Position numbers and translations under genes: made by a program. Positions 54,147 through 63,806 of a stretch of DNA of 64,000 bases are shown in pieces. The stretch is taken from positions 496,001 to 560,000 of the forward strand of contig NZ_JACHIR010000001.1 of assembly GCF_014203355.1 (NCBI RefSeq). Direction: 5' to 3'. A model generated the notes under the pieces. It was not told the origin of the DNA and ran no database searches. It saw only the letters and a list, made by a program, of their open reading frames with translations. The DNA comes from Kutzneria kofuensis. GTDB taxonomy: Bacteria; Actinomycetota; Actinomycetes; Mycobacteriales; Pseudonocardiaceae. Position 1 is the first letter of the stretch. Each line of letters opens with the position of its first letter.

Positions 54147-54995
54147 GTGTTGCCCGTCGTGCTGGTGCAGGCCGAACCCGTGCCGTTCGACCGGCCGCTG
54201 GACATGTTCGCCACCGACGTCACGACCGTGCTCGCCGAGCATCCCGGCACGCGGCTGGTCATGTACCCCGAGCTGCACCTCTGCGGCGCCGAGAACCCGC
54301 GCGCGACCGCCGAGCCGCTGACCGGACCGCGCACGCGTCGGCTCGCCGAGATCGCCGGCGACCTGGGCGTCTGGCTGGTTCCGGGCACCGTCTGCGAGCG
54401 GGGCCCGGCCGGCGAGGTGTTCAACACCGCGCTCGCCTTCTCACCCGGCGGCGAGCTCGTCGCCTCGTACCGCAAGATCTTCCCGTGGCGGCCGTACGAG
54501 CCGTACGACCCGGGCGACAGGTTCGTCGTCCTCGACATCCCCGAGGCCGGCCGCGTCGGCTTCTCCATCTGCTACGACTCGTGGTTCCCGGAGCTGGCCC
54601 GGCACCTGGCCTGGATGGGCGCGGAGCTCGTGCTCAATCCGGTGCAGACCACCACCCCGGACCGCGAGCAGGAACTGGTGCTGGCCCGGGCGAACGCGAT
54701 CGTCAACCAGGTGTTCGTGGCCAGCCTCAACGTGGCCGGCCCCTTCGGCAGGGGGCGCAGCGTTGTCGTCGGGCCCGAGGGCCAGGTGCTGGCCGAGACA
54801 CCCGACGCCGATCCGGCTGTGCTCGCGCTGACGCTGGATCTCGGCGAAGTGGCGCGGGTCCGCCGGCGCGGCACCGCCGGCGTGAACCGGATGTGGGAGC
54901 AGTTCACCGACTCCGACGCGCCCATTGAGCTTCCCCTTTACCAGGGCAGGATCGAGCCCGGCCGCTGGCGGCCGCGTGGAGGTGACCCGCGATGA
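54147..54995 (+). CDS. Nitrilase superfamily amidohydrolase
   Basis: A 282-aa carbon-nitrogen hydrolase with the full catalytic triad: Glu in MYPELHLCG (about residue 44), Lys in SYRKIFPW (about 113) and Cys in SICYDSWFPE (about 147). Members cleave nitriles, amides or carbamoyl groups. The GTG start has GGAAGGAG at six-base spacing. The stop overlaps the start of an APC permease gene (ATGA), so transport and hydrolysis of one compound are coupled, under the divergent GntR repressor. Confidence 0.9.
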   Translation: MLPVVLVQAEPVPFDRPLDMFATDVTTVLAEHPGTRLVMYPELHLCGAENPRATAEPLTGPRTRRLAEIAGDLGVWLVPGTVCERGPAGEVFNTALAFSPGGELVASYRKIFPWRPYEPYDPGDRFVVLDIPEAGRVGFSICYDSWFPELARHLAWMGAELVLNPVQTTTPDREQELVLARANAIVNQVFVASLNVAGPFGRGRSVVVGPEGQVLAETPDADPAVLALTLDLGEVARVRRRGTAGVNRMWEQFTDSDAPIELPLYQGRIEPGRWRPRGGDPR

Positions 54996-56299
54996 CCGCG
55001 ACCAGGACCGGCAGCCTCACACCGCACCTGCACCTGCGCGGCGTTGTCCTTTTCGGACTCGCCTACATGGCGCCGCTGATCGTGCTCGGCACGTACGGGA
55101 TCGTCGCCGACACCACCGCCGGCACCGTGCCGACGGCGTACATCCTGGCCACGGTCGCGATGCTGTTCACCGCCGCCAGCTACGGACGGATGGCCGCCGC
55201 CTACCCGGTCGCCGGCTCCGCGTACACCTACGTGCGCAAGTCGATCGACTCCCGGGTCGGCTTCCTGGTCGGCTGGGCGGTCCTGCTGGACTACTTCTTC
55301 CTGCCGATGGTGATCTGGCTGATCGGCGCCGCCTACATGTCGGCGCAGTTCCCGTCGGTGCCGAGCTGGGTGTGGGTGCTCGGCTTCATCGTGCTGACGA
55401 CCGTGCTGAACGTGCTGGGCATTCGCGTCGCCGTCACCGCGAACTTCCTGCTGATGGCGTTCCAGCTGCTGGTGATCCTGTTCTTCGTCATCCTGTCGCT
55501 GCGCCAGGTCGGGACCGGACTGTTCAGTACGGTTCCCTTCTACCACAACGGATCCTCCTTCGGCGGCATCTCCGCCGGCGCCGCCGTCGCCGCGTACTCG
55601 TTCCTCGGCTTCGACGCCGTCACCACGCTCACCGAGGAGACCTTCGAGCCGCGCAAGACCATTCCCCGCGCCATTCTGCTGACCGCGCTGCTCGGCGGCG
55701 TGCTGTTCGTCATCCTCGCCTACGCCACGCAGCTCGTGCATCCCGGCGCCACCTTCCACGACGAGTCGTCCGCCGCCTTCGAGATCGCCACCGACATCGG
55801 CGGCAACCTCTTCGCCGCCGTGTTCCTGGCCGGGCTGATGGTCGCCCAGTTCGCCTCCGGCATCGCCGCCCAGGCCGGCGCCTCCCGGCTGATGTACGCC
55901 ATGGGCCGTGACGGCGTGCTGCCCAAGCGCTTTTTCGGCTACCTGCAGCCGAAGTTGGAGACCCCGGTCTTCGGCATCGTCCTCATCGGACTCGTCGGCC
56001 TCGGCGCGCTGGCGTTGGACGTCACCACCTCCACGTCGTTCATCAACTTCGGCGCCTTCACCGCCTTCACCTTCGTCAACCTCTCCGTGATCGCGCTCTG
56101 GCTCCGCCGGCGCGGCTCGGTCCTCCGGAACCTGGTCGTGCCGATCGTCGGCGCCGCCGTCGACCTCTGGCTGCTGGCCCACCTCGACGGCATCGCCATC
56201 ACCCTCGGCCTCATCTGGCTGGCCCTCGGTGTCTGCTACCTGACCTACCTCACCCGCGGTTTCCGCCGCCCGCCACCGGAAGTCACATTCGAGGATTAA
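54992..56299 (+). CDS. APC family amino acid/amine permease
   Basis: A 435-aa inner-membrane transporter with about 12 helices. It has the APC signature near the N-terminus (IVADTTAGTVPTAYI, then SYGRMAAAYPVAGSAYTYVR) and FLGFDAVTTLTEETFEPRK in helix 6. It is coupled to the nitrilase gene. The substrate is probably an amino acid, amine or amide that the nitrilase then hydrolyses. Confidence 0.9.
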   Translation: MTATRTGSLTPHLHLRGVVLFGLAYMAPLIVLGTYGIVADTTAGTVPTAYILATVAMLFTAASYGRMAAAYPVAGSAYTYVRKSIDSRVGFLVGWAVLLDYFFLPMVIWLIGAAYMSAQFPSVPSWVWVLGFIVLTTVLNVLGIRVAVTANFLLMAFQLLVILFFVILSLRQVGTGLFSTVPFYHNGSSFGGISAGAAVAAYSFLGFDAVTTLTEETFEPRKTIPRAILLTALLGGVLFVILAYATQLVHPGATFHDESSAAFEIATDIGGNLFAAVFLAGLMVAQFASGIAAQAGASRLMYAMGRDGVLPKRFFGYLQPKLETPVFGIVLIGLVGLGALALDVTTSTSFINFGAFTAFTFVNLSVIALWLRRRGSVLRNLVVPIVGAAVDLWLLAHLDGIAITLGLIWLALGVCYLTYLTRGFRRPPPEVTFED

Positions 56300-56340
56300 T
56301 TAAAATTTACAGCTGAAATCGACTCGGATACCGTGGCCTC

Positions 56341-56802
56341 ATGGCCACGACAATCGTCGAAACGACCGAACATCTCATTCCCGAACTGGTGGCTTCCGTG
56401 GGCGCGCTGTTCGCCGAGGACGGCGCGCGGCACGATCCGCGGATGGACGCCGACTGGCCCCGCCGGCACGGCGCCGAGTACTACACGCAGGTCCGCGACC
56501 AGGGCGACTTGTGCCTGCTGGCCCGGGTGGACGGCATCCCCGCCGGCCATCTCGTCGGCCGGCTGCGCTCCAGCGACATCCGGCCGGGGGCACGGATCGC
56601 CGCGCTGGAGAGCATGCAGGTGTTCGAGAGGTTCCGCCGGGCCGGCGTCGGCTCCGCCCTGGTCACCGAATTCACCGCATGGGCCGGCCGCACCAACGCC
56701 ACCGAATTCCGGGTCACGGCGTTCTCGGCCAACGAAAGGGCGATCGCGTTCTATCGTTCACACGGATTCGAGCCGTTCGAACTGACCCTCCGCCGGGTTT
56801 AG
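56341..56802 (+). CDS. GNAT family N-acetyltransferase
   Basis: A 153-aa acetyltransferase with the acetyl-CoA-binding motif A VFERFRRAGVGSALVTEF (about residues 96-113) and motif B VTAFSANERAIAFYRSHGF. The substrate is unknown. A GATACC box ends eight bases before the ATG and there is no clear ribosome-binding site, so the message may be leaderless. Its stop overlaps the stop of the convergent DUF488 gene by four bases. The upstream spacer (56300-56340) is unusually AT-rich. Confidence 0.88.
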   Translation: MATTIVETTEHLIPELVASVGALFAEDGARHDPRMDADWPRRHGAEYYTQVRDQGDLCLLARVDGIPAGHLVGRLRSSDIRPGARIAALESMQVFERFRRAGVGSALVTEFTAWAGRTNATEFRVTAFSANERAIAFYRSHGFEPFELTLRRV

Positions 56803-57143
56803 CTCATCGAGCGGAGCACGTCGGCGAGCACCGCGGCCTGGCTGATGTCCAGCGACTTCGTCGCCGTCAGCAGCGTGACGGTGCCGTCCGTTTCGAGCAG
56901 GCCACGCAACGCCGCCTGCCGCTCGGGATCGGCGAGTTCGGCGCGGTAGCGCTCGGCGAACTCCTCGAACCGCTCGGGGTCGTGGCCGTACCAGACGCGC
57001 AGCTCGGTCGACGGCGATACGGACCGGCACCAGATGTCCACCTTCGCCAGTTCCTTGCGCAGGCCGCGCGGCCACAACCGGTCGACCAGCACCCGGGTTC
57101 CGTCCTCGGGACTGGGATCGTCGTAGACCCGCGCCACGCGCAC
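56799..57143 (-). CDS. DUF488 family protein
   Basis: A 114-aa cytoplasmic protein of the DUF488 family, with the hallmark VLVDRLWPRGLRKE near the N-terminus, then WYGHDPERFEEFAERYRAEL and TVTLLTATKSLDISQAAVL. The family has no settled function, though the fold is nuclease/uracil-glycosylase-like in some members. The GTG at 57143 fits the usual N-terminus; GTG 57152 would add three residues. It diverges from the large SARP regulator. Confidence 0.88.
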   Translation of the reverse strand: MRVARVYDDPSPEDGTRVLVDRLWPRGLRKELAKVDIWCRSVSPSTELRVWYGHDPERFEEFAERYRAELADPERQAALRGLLETDGTVTLLTATKSLDISQAAVLADVLRSMS

Positions 57144-57276
57144 CGTCCGCACAACTGACGATAACTCCGAACGGCCCGCCTCGCCCGAGGGACACACCGC
57201 CGACTCAACCGGGTGCGAGGCATCGGCCCCCGAAGGGGCCGAGCCGCGCACGGAACGCGCGCCATAGAATACCGCG

Positions 57277-60200
57277 ATGCTGGCCGTGAAGCTCCTGGGC
57301 GCGCTGCAGGCGGAGGTCGACGGACGCGAACTGGAGCTGGGGCCACCCAAGCAACGGGCTCTGTTCGCGCAGCTCGCGGTCCGGCGCAACCAGGTCGTGT
57401 CCCGCACCGAGTTGATCGACGGCGTGTGGGGCGAGGATCCCCCGGAAAGCGTTCGCGGCATCATCCACACCTACGTGTCCAAGTTGCGCCAGACGTTGGC
57501 GGGTGACCGCAAGGCGTCCGCCCGGGACAGCGTGCTGACGAGCGTCGGATCCGGCTACCGGCTGGCGCTGGAGCCGGACAACCTGGACATCTGGCTGTTC
57601 GAGCACGCGTTCCAGCAGGCCGGGCAGGCGCGGGCGGCGAACGACGTCGAACGGGCGATCGCGCACTGGGACGAGGGCCTGAGGCTGTGGCAGGGCGAGC
57701 CGCTGCCGGGTGTGCCGGGGCCGTTCGCGGAGAACGAGCGCCAGCACCTGGAGGAGCTGCGGCTGGCGGCGATCGAGGACCGCGCGGAGACGCTGCTGTC
57801 CCTGGGCCGCGAGTCGGAAGTGGTCGTCGACCTGCGCACGACCGTCGAGGACAATCCGCTGCGCGAACGGTTGCGAGCCCTGCACATGATCGCCCTGTAC
57901 CGGGGTGGCCGGCAGGCGGAGGCCCTGGAGCACCACGACCGGCTGCGCCGGCTGCTCGCGGCGGAGCTGGGCGTCGACCCGGGCACCGAGGTGCAGGACG
58001 TCTACCGGCAGATCCTGGCCAACGACCCGGCGCTGGGCCGGCCGACGCCGCGCGTGACGGTGACGCTGCCGAAGGAGGAGCCGCCGACGCCCGCCCGCGA
58101 GGGCCGCAGCCCGTACCCGGGGCTGCTGGCGTTCTCCGTGGGCAACGCGCAGTACTTCTTCGGACGTGAGCAGCTGACGGCGACGCTGGTGGACCGGCTC
58201 GGCGACCCGCTCCGGGACGGGCCGGTGGCGGTGGTCGGCGCGTCCGGCTCGGGCAAGTCGTCGCTGCTGCGGGCCGGTCTCGTGCCGACGATCGAGGGCA
58301 TGGACCTGGCCACGCCGCGGCGCTGGTCGTGGCTGCTGTTCACGCCGGGCAACAAGCCGGTGGAGGCGCTGGCCTCCGCGTTGGCGCAGGCCACCGGCCG
58401 GCCGCCGTCGGAGCTGCTGGCGATCATCCACGACGACGCGGGCGAGCTGGCCGGCGTGCTGGACGGGTCGGACCGACTGGTGGTGGTGATCGACCAGTTC
58501 GAGGAGCTGTTCACGCTCTGCGAGCACGAGCCCGAGCGCCGCCGGTTCGTCGAGGCGCTGACCGCGTTGAACGCCGCCGTGGTGTACGGCGTGCGGGCCG
58601 ACTTCTACGGCCACTGCGCCCGCTTCCCGGAGCTGGTCGCGTCGCTGGAACGAGCGGTGGTCGTCGGCCCGATGACGGCGACGGCGCTGCGGGAGGCGAT
58701 CGAGCGGCCGGCGGCGCTGGCCGGGCTGGAGCTGGAGCCGGGGCTGAGCGACGTGCTGCTGCGCGATCTCGGGGCCGAGGAGGACACCGGCGGCGTGCTG
58801 CCGCTGCTCGCGCACACGTTGCTCGCCACCTGGCAGGTCCGCGAGGGCAACCGGCTGACGTTGAAGGGGTATGCCGAGGTCGGCGGCGTGCACCGGGCGA
58901 TCGCGACGACCGCCGACGCGACGTACGCCCGGTTCGACCCGGTCGGCCGGGACCTGGTGCGCCGGCTGCTGCTGCGGATGGTGCACGTCGGCGAGGGCGT
59001 CGAGGTGACGCGGGCACGGGTGGACCGGACCAGCCTGGTCGAGGGCTCCTCCGACCCGGAGACCGCGGCCGCCGTGCTGGACGCGCTGGCCCGGGCGCGG
59101 CTGGTGACGTTGGACGAGGACACCGCGGAGATCAGCCACGAGGCGCTGCTGCGGTCGTGGCCACGGCTGCGGCAGTGGGTCGCCGACAACCGTGAAGGCC
59201 TGCGGCTGCACCAGCAGTTGGCGCAGGATGCCCGGTCGTGGCAGCGGGACGGGCGCGACGACTCGGGGCTGTATCGGGGCGCGAAGCTGGCGATCGCCCT
59301 GAACTGGGCGCCGGACGACGGCACGTTGGCGCCGGTCGAGCGGGAGCTGCTGGACGCCAGCCGCGCGCGTGAGGCGTCCGAGCAGCAGGCGGCCGTGCGG
59401 CAGACGCGGCGGCTGCGGCAGCTCGTCGCCGCGCTGACGGCGCTGCTCGTGGTGGCCGTGGCCTCCATGGTGTTCGCCTTCGTCGAGCGGAACACGGCGT
59501 TGCAGGAGCGGGCCGACGCCATGTCCAGACAGGTGGCGCTGCGCGCGAATTCCCTGCTGGCGGCCGATCCCGCGCTGGCGGCGCAGCTGAGCCTGGTGGC
59601 GTACCGGATCTCGCCGACCACGGAGGCCCGCAGCAGCCTGCTGACCACGTCCGGCGTGCCGGCGACGACCCGGCTGATCGGGCATTCCGACGGCGTCACG
59701 GCGCTGTCGTACGGCGGCAATCTCCTGGCCAGTGCCAGCAAGGACAAGTCGGTGCGGCTGTGGGACGCCGGTAGCCGGACCGCGGTGGCGACGGCTCCGG
59801 TGCCGAGCACCGCGTACGGGGTGGCGTTGAGCCGGGACGGCAAGATGTTGGCCGCCGGCATCGCCGACGGGTCGGTGATCCTGTGGAACGTCAGCAATCC
59901 GCGCAGCCCGGAGCAGCTCGCGGTGGCCAAGGGGCACACCGACAGCGTGTTCGCGCTGGCGTTCAGCCCGGACGGCAGGGAGTTGGCCTCGGCCAGCGGG
60001 GACAAGACGGTCCGACTGTGGCATGTGGACGGTCGCCAGGTCACGTCGGTCGGAACGCTTGCCGGGCACGAGAAGACGGTCACCTCGATCGCGTTCAGCC
60101 CGGACGGCAAGCTGGTCGCCAGCGGCAGCTACGACAACACCGTGCGGCTGTGGAACGCCGCCACCGGGGCGTCCGCCGGTGTGCTGACCGGGCATGGGAA

Positions 60201-61566
60201 CGCCGTGACGGGCGTGGCGTTCAGCCCCGACAGCCGCCGGGTGGCCAGCGCCAGCTACGACGAGACGGTCCGGGTGTGGGATTCGTCGAGCGGCGCCACG
60301 GTGTCGACGCTGGCCGGGGCCACCAGCTTCCTGGAGGCCGTGGCGTTCAGCCCGGACGGCCGGACCGTCGCCGCTGGTGGCGACGACCACATCACCCGGC
60401 TGTGGGACATCGCCGCCGGCACTCAAGTGGCGTCGTTCACCGCTCCGGCGACGATCCGCGCGGTCGCCTTCAGCCCGGACGGGTCGTCGGTGGCCACCGG
60501 CGCCGCCAATTGGTGCGTGTCGGTGTGGGACGTGCGTGCCGCCGAGGTGGACGGCCACGCCCAGTCCGGCTGGGGCGTGGCGTTCGACAAGACCGGCAAG
60601 GTGCTCGCCAGCGGCCACTACGACGGCACCGTGCGGCTGTGGGGCACGTCCGACCCCCGCCGGCCGACGGCGCTGGCGACGCTGACCGGCCACACCGGCC
60701 CCGTGACCTCGGTCGCGTTCAGTCCGGACGGCAAGACCCTGGCCAGCGTGAGCTACGACCACACGGCCCGGCTCTGGGACGTCTCCGACCCGGCGCATCC
60801 GGCCCTGCTGTCGACCGTGCCGGCGTCCACCGGGCAGCTGGAGGCGGTCGTCTTCGATCCGTCCGGAAAGGTGATAGTCACATCTGGTGACGATCACCTG
60901 ATCAGACTATGGGACGTGACGGACGCGAGGCATCCGGCCCCGATCGGGCAGCCGCTGGCCGAGCACACCGACGTGGTGAGCTCGCTGGCGTTCAGCGCCG
61001 ACGGGAAGACCCTGGCCAGCGGCAGCTATGATGGCTCCGCACGGCTGTGGGACGTCACCGATCCGGTTCATCCGGTCAGCAGGTACCGGATCGCCACGAA
61101 CCGGCCGGCCCCGATCCGCAGCATCGCACTCTCGGGCGACGCCAAGCTGCTGGCCACCGGCGGCGAGGACCACGCCGTCGAACTCTGGACCGTCGGCGAC
61201 GCTCCGTCGCAGGTCAGCGCGTTGACCGACCACACCAACACGGTGACATCGGTGGCGTTGAGCGCCGACGGCAAGTCACTGGCCAGCGCGAGCTGGGACC
61301 GTACGGTGTCCATCTGGGACATCAGCGATCCCCATGCCCCGCAGCCGACGGCAACCCTGGCCGGGCCGACCGACAACGTCACCGCCGTGACGTTCGATCC
61401 GCGTGGCGGCAGCGTCGCCGCCGGCGTCGCCAACGCACCGAACTCGGTGTGGCAGACCGATCCCGACGCCGTGGCGAAGCAGGTGTGCGCCGTGCGCGGC
61501 ACCCCGGTCACCGACGCCGAATGGCAGACGTATGTGAGCGAGGACTCGCCGACAGATCCCTGCTGA
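57277..61566 (+). CDS. SARP-STAND-WD40 regulator with a transmembrane helix
   Basis: A 1,429-aa AfsR-like signalling protein. An OmpR-type DNA-binding domain (about 1-95) and a bacterial transcriptional activator domain (about 100-245) form the SARP part. A STAND NTPase follows: Walker A VGASGSGKSS (about 318-327) and Walker B VVVIDQFEEL. A hydrophobic helix (LVAALTALLVVAVASMVFAF, about 720-739) lies before fourteen WD40 repeats (about 800-1410), enough for two seven-bladed propellers. A DNA-binding domain and a membrane helix in one chain suggest a membrane-tethered transcription factor. TAGAAT ends six bases before the ATG, so it may be leaderless. Confidence 0.92.
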   Translation: MLAVKLLGALQAEVDGRELELGPPKQRALFAQLAVRRNQVVSRTELIDGVWGEDPPESVRGIIHTYVSKLRQTLAGDRKASARDSVLTSVGSGYRLALEPDNLDIWLFEHAFQQAGQARAANDVERAIAHWDEGLRLWQGEPLPGVPGPFAENERQHLEELRLAAIEDRAETLLSLGRESEVVVDLRTTVEDNPLRERLRALHMIALYRGGRQAEALEHHDRLRRLLAAELGVDPGTEVQDVYRQILANDPALGRPTPRVTVTLPKEEPPTPAREGRSPYPGLLAFSVGNAQYFFGREQLTATLVDRLGDPLRDGPVAVVGASGSGKSSLLRAGLVPTIEGMDLATPRRWSWLLFTPGNKPVEALASALAQATGRPPSELLAIIHDDAGELAGVLDGSDRLVVVIDQFEELFTLCEHEPERRRFVEALTALNAAVVYGVRADFYGHCARFPELVASLERAVVVGPMTATALREAIERPAALAGLELEPGLSDVLLRDLGAEEDTGGVLPLLAHTLLATWQVREGNRLTLKGYAEVGGVHRAIATTADATYARFDPVGRDLVRRLLLRMVHVGEGVEVTRARVDRTSLVEGSSDPETAAAVLDALARARLVTLDEDTAEISHEALLRSWPRLRQWVADNREGLRLHQQLAQDARSWQRDGRDDSGLYRGAKLAIALNWAPDDGTLAPVERELLDASRAREASEQQAAVRQTRRLRQLVAALTALLVVAVASMVFAFVERNTALQERADAMSRQVALRANSLLAADPALAAQLSLVAYRISPTTEARSSLLTTSGVPATTRLIGHSDGVTALSYGGNLLASASKDKSVRLWDAGSRTAVATAPVPSTAYGVALSRDGKMLAAGIADGSVILWNVSNPRSPEQLAVAKGHTDSVFALAFSPDGRELASASGDKTVRLWHVDGRQVTSVGTLAGHEKTVTSIAFSPDGKLVASGSYDNTVRLWNAATGASAGVLTGHGNAVTGVAFSPDSRRVASASYDETVRVWDSSSGATVSTLAGATSFLEAVAFSPDGRTVAAGGDDHITRLWDIAAGTQVASFTAPATIRAVAFSPDGSSVATGAANWCVSVWDVRAAEVDGHAQSGWGVAFDKTGKVLASGHYDGTVRLWGTSDPRRPTALATLTGHTGPVTSVAFSPDGKTLASVSYDHTARLWDVSDPAHPALLSTVPASTGQLEAVVFDPSGKVIVTSGDDHLIRLWDVTDARHPAPIGQPLAEHTDVVSSLAFSADGKTLASGSYDGSARLWDVTDPVHPVSRYRIATNRPAPIRSIALSGDAKLLATGGEDHAVELWTVGDAPSQVSALTDHTNTVTSVALSADGKSLASASWDRTVSIWDISDPHAPQPTATLAGPTDNVTAVTFDPRGGSVAAGVANAPNSVWQTDPDAVAKQVCAVRGTPVTDAEWQTYVSEDSPTDPC

Positions 61567-61590
61567 CCGTGGAATACTGACGGCCGTCCG

Positions 61591-61610
61591 GTAGTTGAAG
61601 GTTCAAGTAC
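61591..61610. promoter_or_regulatory. 20-bp palindromic operator upstream of the monooxygenase pair
   Basis: GTAnTTGAAnnTTCAAnTAC is a palindrome with 16 of 20 bases paired (mismatch or spacer at the n positions). It ends 22 bp before the monooxygenase start. MarR- or MerR-type regulators bind sites of this style. No regulator gene is adjacent. Confidence 0.5.
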
Positions 61611-61632
61611 TGGACGTTCGAGAGGAGCGGAC

Positions 61633-62709
61633 ATGCAGTTCGGAGTGTTCACGGTCGGCGACGTGACGACCGACCCCACCACCGGCGTGACGCCGACGGA
61701 GGCCGAGCGGATCAAGGCGATGGTCACGATCGCGCTGAAGGCCGAGGAGGTCGGGCTGGACGTGTTCGCCACCGGGGAGCACCACAACCCGCCGTTCGTG
61801 CCCTCGTCGCCCACGACCATGCTCGGCTACATCGCGGCGCGCACCGAGAAGCTCATCCTGTCCACGTCGACGACGCTGATCACCACCAACGACCCGGTGA
61901 AGATCGCCGAGGACTTCGCGATGCTGCAGCACCTGGCCGACGGCCGGGTGGACCTGATGATGGGCCGCGGCAACACCGGCCCGGTGTACCCGTGGTTCGG
62001 GCAGGACATCCGCCAGGGCATCCCCCTGGCCATCGAGAACTACGCGCTGCTGCACAAGTTGTGGCGCGAGGACGTGGTGAACTGGTCCGGCAAGTTCCGC
62101 ACGCCGCTGCAGGAGTTCACCTCCACGCCGCGGCCGCTGGACGGCGTGCCGCCGTTCGTCTGGCACGGCTCCATCCGCAGCCCCGAGATCGCCGAACAGG
62201 CCGCCTACTACGGCGACGGCTTCTTCGCCAACCACATCTTCTGGCCCACGTACCACTTCCAGCAGCTGATCGGGCTGTACCGGCAGCGGTTCGAGCACTA
62301 CGGGCACGGCTCCGCCGACCAGGCCATCGTCGGCCTCGGCGGCCAGGTGTTCATGCGGCGCAACTCCCAGGACGCCGTGCGCGAGTTCCGGCCGTACTTC
62401 GACAACGCGCCGGTGTACGGGCACGGGCCGTCGCTGGAGGAGTTCACCTCGCAGACGCCGCTGACCGTCGGCAGCCCGCAGGAGGTCATCGACAAGACGC
62501 TGACCTTCCGTGAGCACTTCGGCGACTACCAGCGCCAGCTGTTCCTGATGGACCACGCCGGGCTGCCGCTGAAGACCGTGCTCGAGCAGCTGGACCTGCT
62601 CGGCGAGATCGTTCCCGTGCTGCGCCGGGAACTCGACGCCAAGCGGCCCGCGCACGTGCCCGACGCCCCCACCCACGAGTCGCTGAAGCAGAAGAAGGTG
62701 TCCGCATGA
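61633..62709 (+). CDS. Luciferase-like (LLM class) flavin-dependent monooxygenase
   Basis: A 358-aa bacterial-luciferase-like oxidoreductase. It has the (beta/alpha)8 fold with MQFGVFTVGD at the N-terminus, FATGEHHNPPFVPSSPTTML, DFAMLQHLADGRVDLMMGRG and FVWHGSIRSPEIAEQAA. This group includes FMN- and F420-dependent enzymes. The next gene is an FMN reductase overlapping its stop (ATGA), so FMNH2 is the likely cofactor. A GAGAGGAG ribosome-binding site precedes the ATG. Alkane-sulfonate or aromatic oxidation are possible roles. Confidence 0.9.
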   Translation: MQFGVFTVGDVTTDPTTGVTPTEAERIKAMVTIALKAEEVGLDVFATGEHHNPPFVPSSPTTMLGYIAARTEKLILSTSTTLITTNDPVKIAEDFAMLQHLADGRVDLMMGRGNTGPVYPWFGQDIRQGIPLAIENYALLHKLWREDVVNWSGKFRTPLQEFTSTPRPLDGVPPFVWHGSIRSPEIAEQAAYYGDGFFANHIFWPTYHFQQLIGLYRQRFEHYGHGSADQAIVGLGGQVFMRRNSQDAVREFRPYFDNAPVYGHGPSLEEFTSQTPLTVGSPQEVIDKTLTFREHFGDYQRQLFLMDHAGLPLKTVLEQLDLLGEIVPVLRRELDAKRPAHVPDAPTHESLKQKKVSA

Positions 62710-63281
62710 CCACCGTCGCGGTCGTGACGGCCGGCCTGAGCCAGCCGTCCTCCACCCGGCTGCTGGCCGACCAGCTCGCCGCCGCCACGCAGGAGGCTCT
62801 GGGCGACGCCGAGGTGACGGTGATCGAGCTGCGGGACATCGCCGTGGACGTCACCAACAACATGCTGACCGGCTTCCCCAGCCCCAAGCTCGCCGCCGCC
62901 ATCTCCGCGGTGACGTCCGCCGACGCCCTGATCGCCGTCACGCCGGTGTTCACCGCCTCGTACAGCGGCTTGTTCAAGTCGTTCTTCGACGTGTTGGACA
63001 AGGATTCCCTGGTCGGCAAGCCCGTGCTGATCGCCGCCACCGGCGGCACCGAGCGGCATTCGCTGGTGCTCGACTACCAACTGCGCCCCATGTTCGCCTA
63101 CCTGCGGGCCGAGGTGACGCCCACCGGTGTCTACGCCGCGTCGTCCGACTTCGGCAGCCCTTCCCTGCACGACCGCGTCCGCCGCGCCGGCGCCGAACTC
63201 GCCGACCGGGCGCTCGGGATTCGTGCCGTGAAGAAGCCCGCCGACACCTTCGTCCCGTTCGAACAACTGCTGGCACAGTAG
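62706..63281 (+). CDS. NADPH-dependent FMN reductase (CE1759 family)
   Basis: A 191-aa flavodoxin-fold reductase. It has the phosphate-binding loop AGLSQPSSTR (about residues 9-18), the FMN-stacking segment VTPVFTASYSGLFKSFFD and TGGTERHSLVLDYQLRPMFA. It should supply reduced FMN to the luciferase-like monooxygenase, whose gene overlaps its start. Together they form a two-component flavin monooxygenase. Confidence 0.92.
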   Translation: MTTVAVVTAGLSQPSSTRLLADQLAAATQEALGDAEVTVIELRDIAVDVTNNMLTGFPSPKLAAAISAVTSADALIAVTPVFTASYSGLFKSFFDVLDKDSLVGKPVLIAATGGTERHSLVLDYQLRPMFAYLRAEVTPTGVYAASSDFGSPSLHDRVRRAGAELADRALGIRAVKKPADTFVPFEQLLAQ

Positions 63282-63285
63282 GCGG

Positions 63286-63720
63286 GTGAACATCGAGGTC
63301 CTGTCCGAGGTCACCGACGAGGTCGCCGCCGCCTTCGCCCGGCTGCTGCCCCAGCTGTCCCGTTCCGCCGCGCCGCTTTCCCGAGCGGCGCTGGCGGAGA
63401 TCGCCGCCCACCAGGCCACCACCGTGCTGGTGGCTCGCGAGGGCTCCAGCATCGTCGGCACCCTCACCCTGGTGCTCTACCCCATCCCCACCGGCCTTCG
63501 GGCCCACATCGACGATGTTGTCGTCGATTCCTCCGCTCGCGGCCAAGGCGTCGGCGAGGCCCTGACTCTCGCCGCGCTTCGCATCGCCACCGAGTCCGGC
63601 GCCCGCACCGTCGACCTCACGTCACGGCCTTCCCGCGAGGCCGCCAACCGCCTCTACCAACGTCTCGGCTTCGTGCTGCGCGACTCCAACGTCTACCGCT
63701 ACACCGCAAGTCCCGCCTAG
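63286..63720 (+). CDS. GNAT family N-acetyltransferase
   Basis: A 144-aa acetyltransferase with the acetyl-CoA loop VVVDSSARGQGVGEALTLAA (about residues 78-97) and SREAANRLYQRLGF. The GTG start lies four bases after the FMN reductase stop, so it may be the third gene of that operon. The substrate is unknown. Confidence 0.88.
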   Translation: MNIEVLSEVTDEVAAAFARLLPQLSRSAAPLSRAALAEIAAHQATTVLVAREGSSIVGTLTLVLYPIPTGLRAHIDDVVVDSSARGQGVGEALTLAALRIATESGARTVDLTSRPSREAANRLYQRLGFVLRDSNVYRYTASPA

Positions 63721-63806
63721 CCCGACCCCGGCGAGTCACGCTCTCGGACACACCGAATGTAGGTTTCGGGCAGTTGGCGCGGCGTTCCGAGGGCACCGCG
63801 CCACCT

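Noticed and set aside
57205-60897. A 1,230-codon open frame on the minus strand opposite the SARP-WD40 gene
   Set aside because: Low-complexity Arg/Gln/His/Pro-rich translation without motifs; the opposite strand encodes an intact, well-conserved protein.
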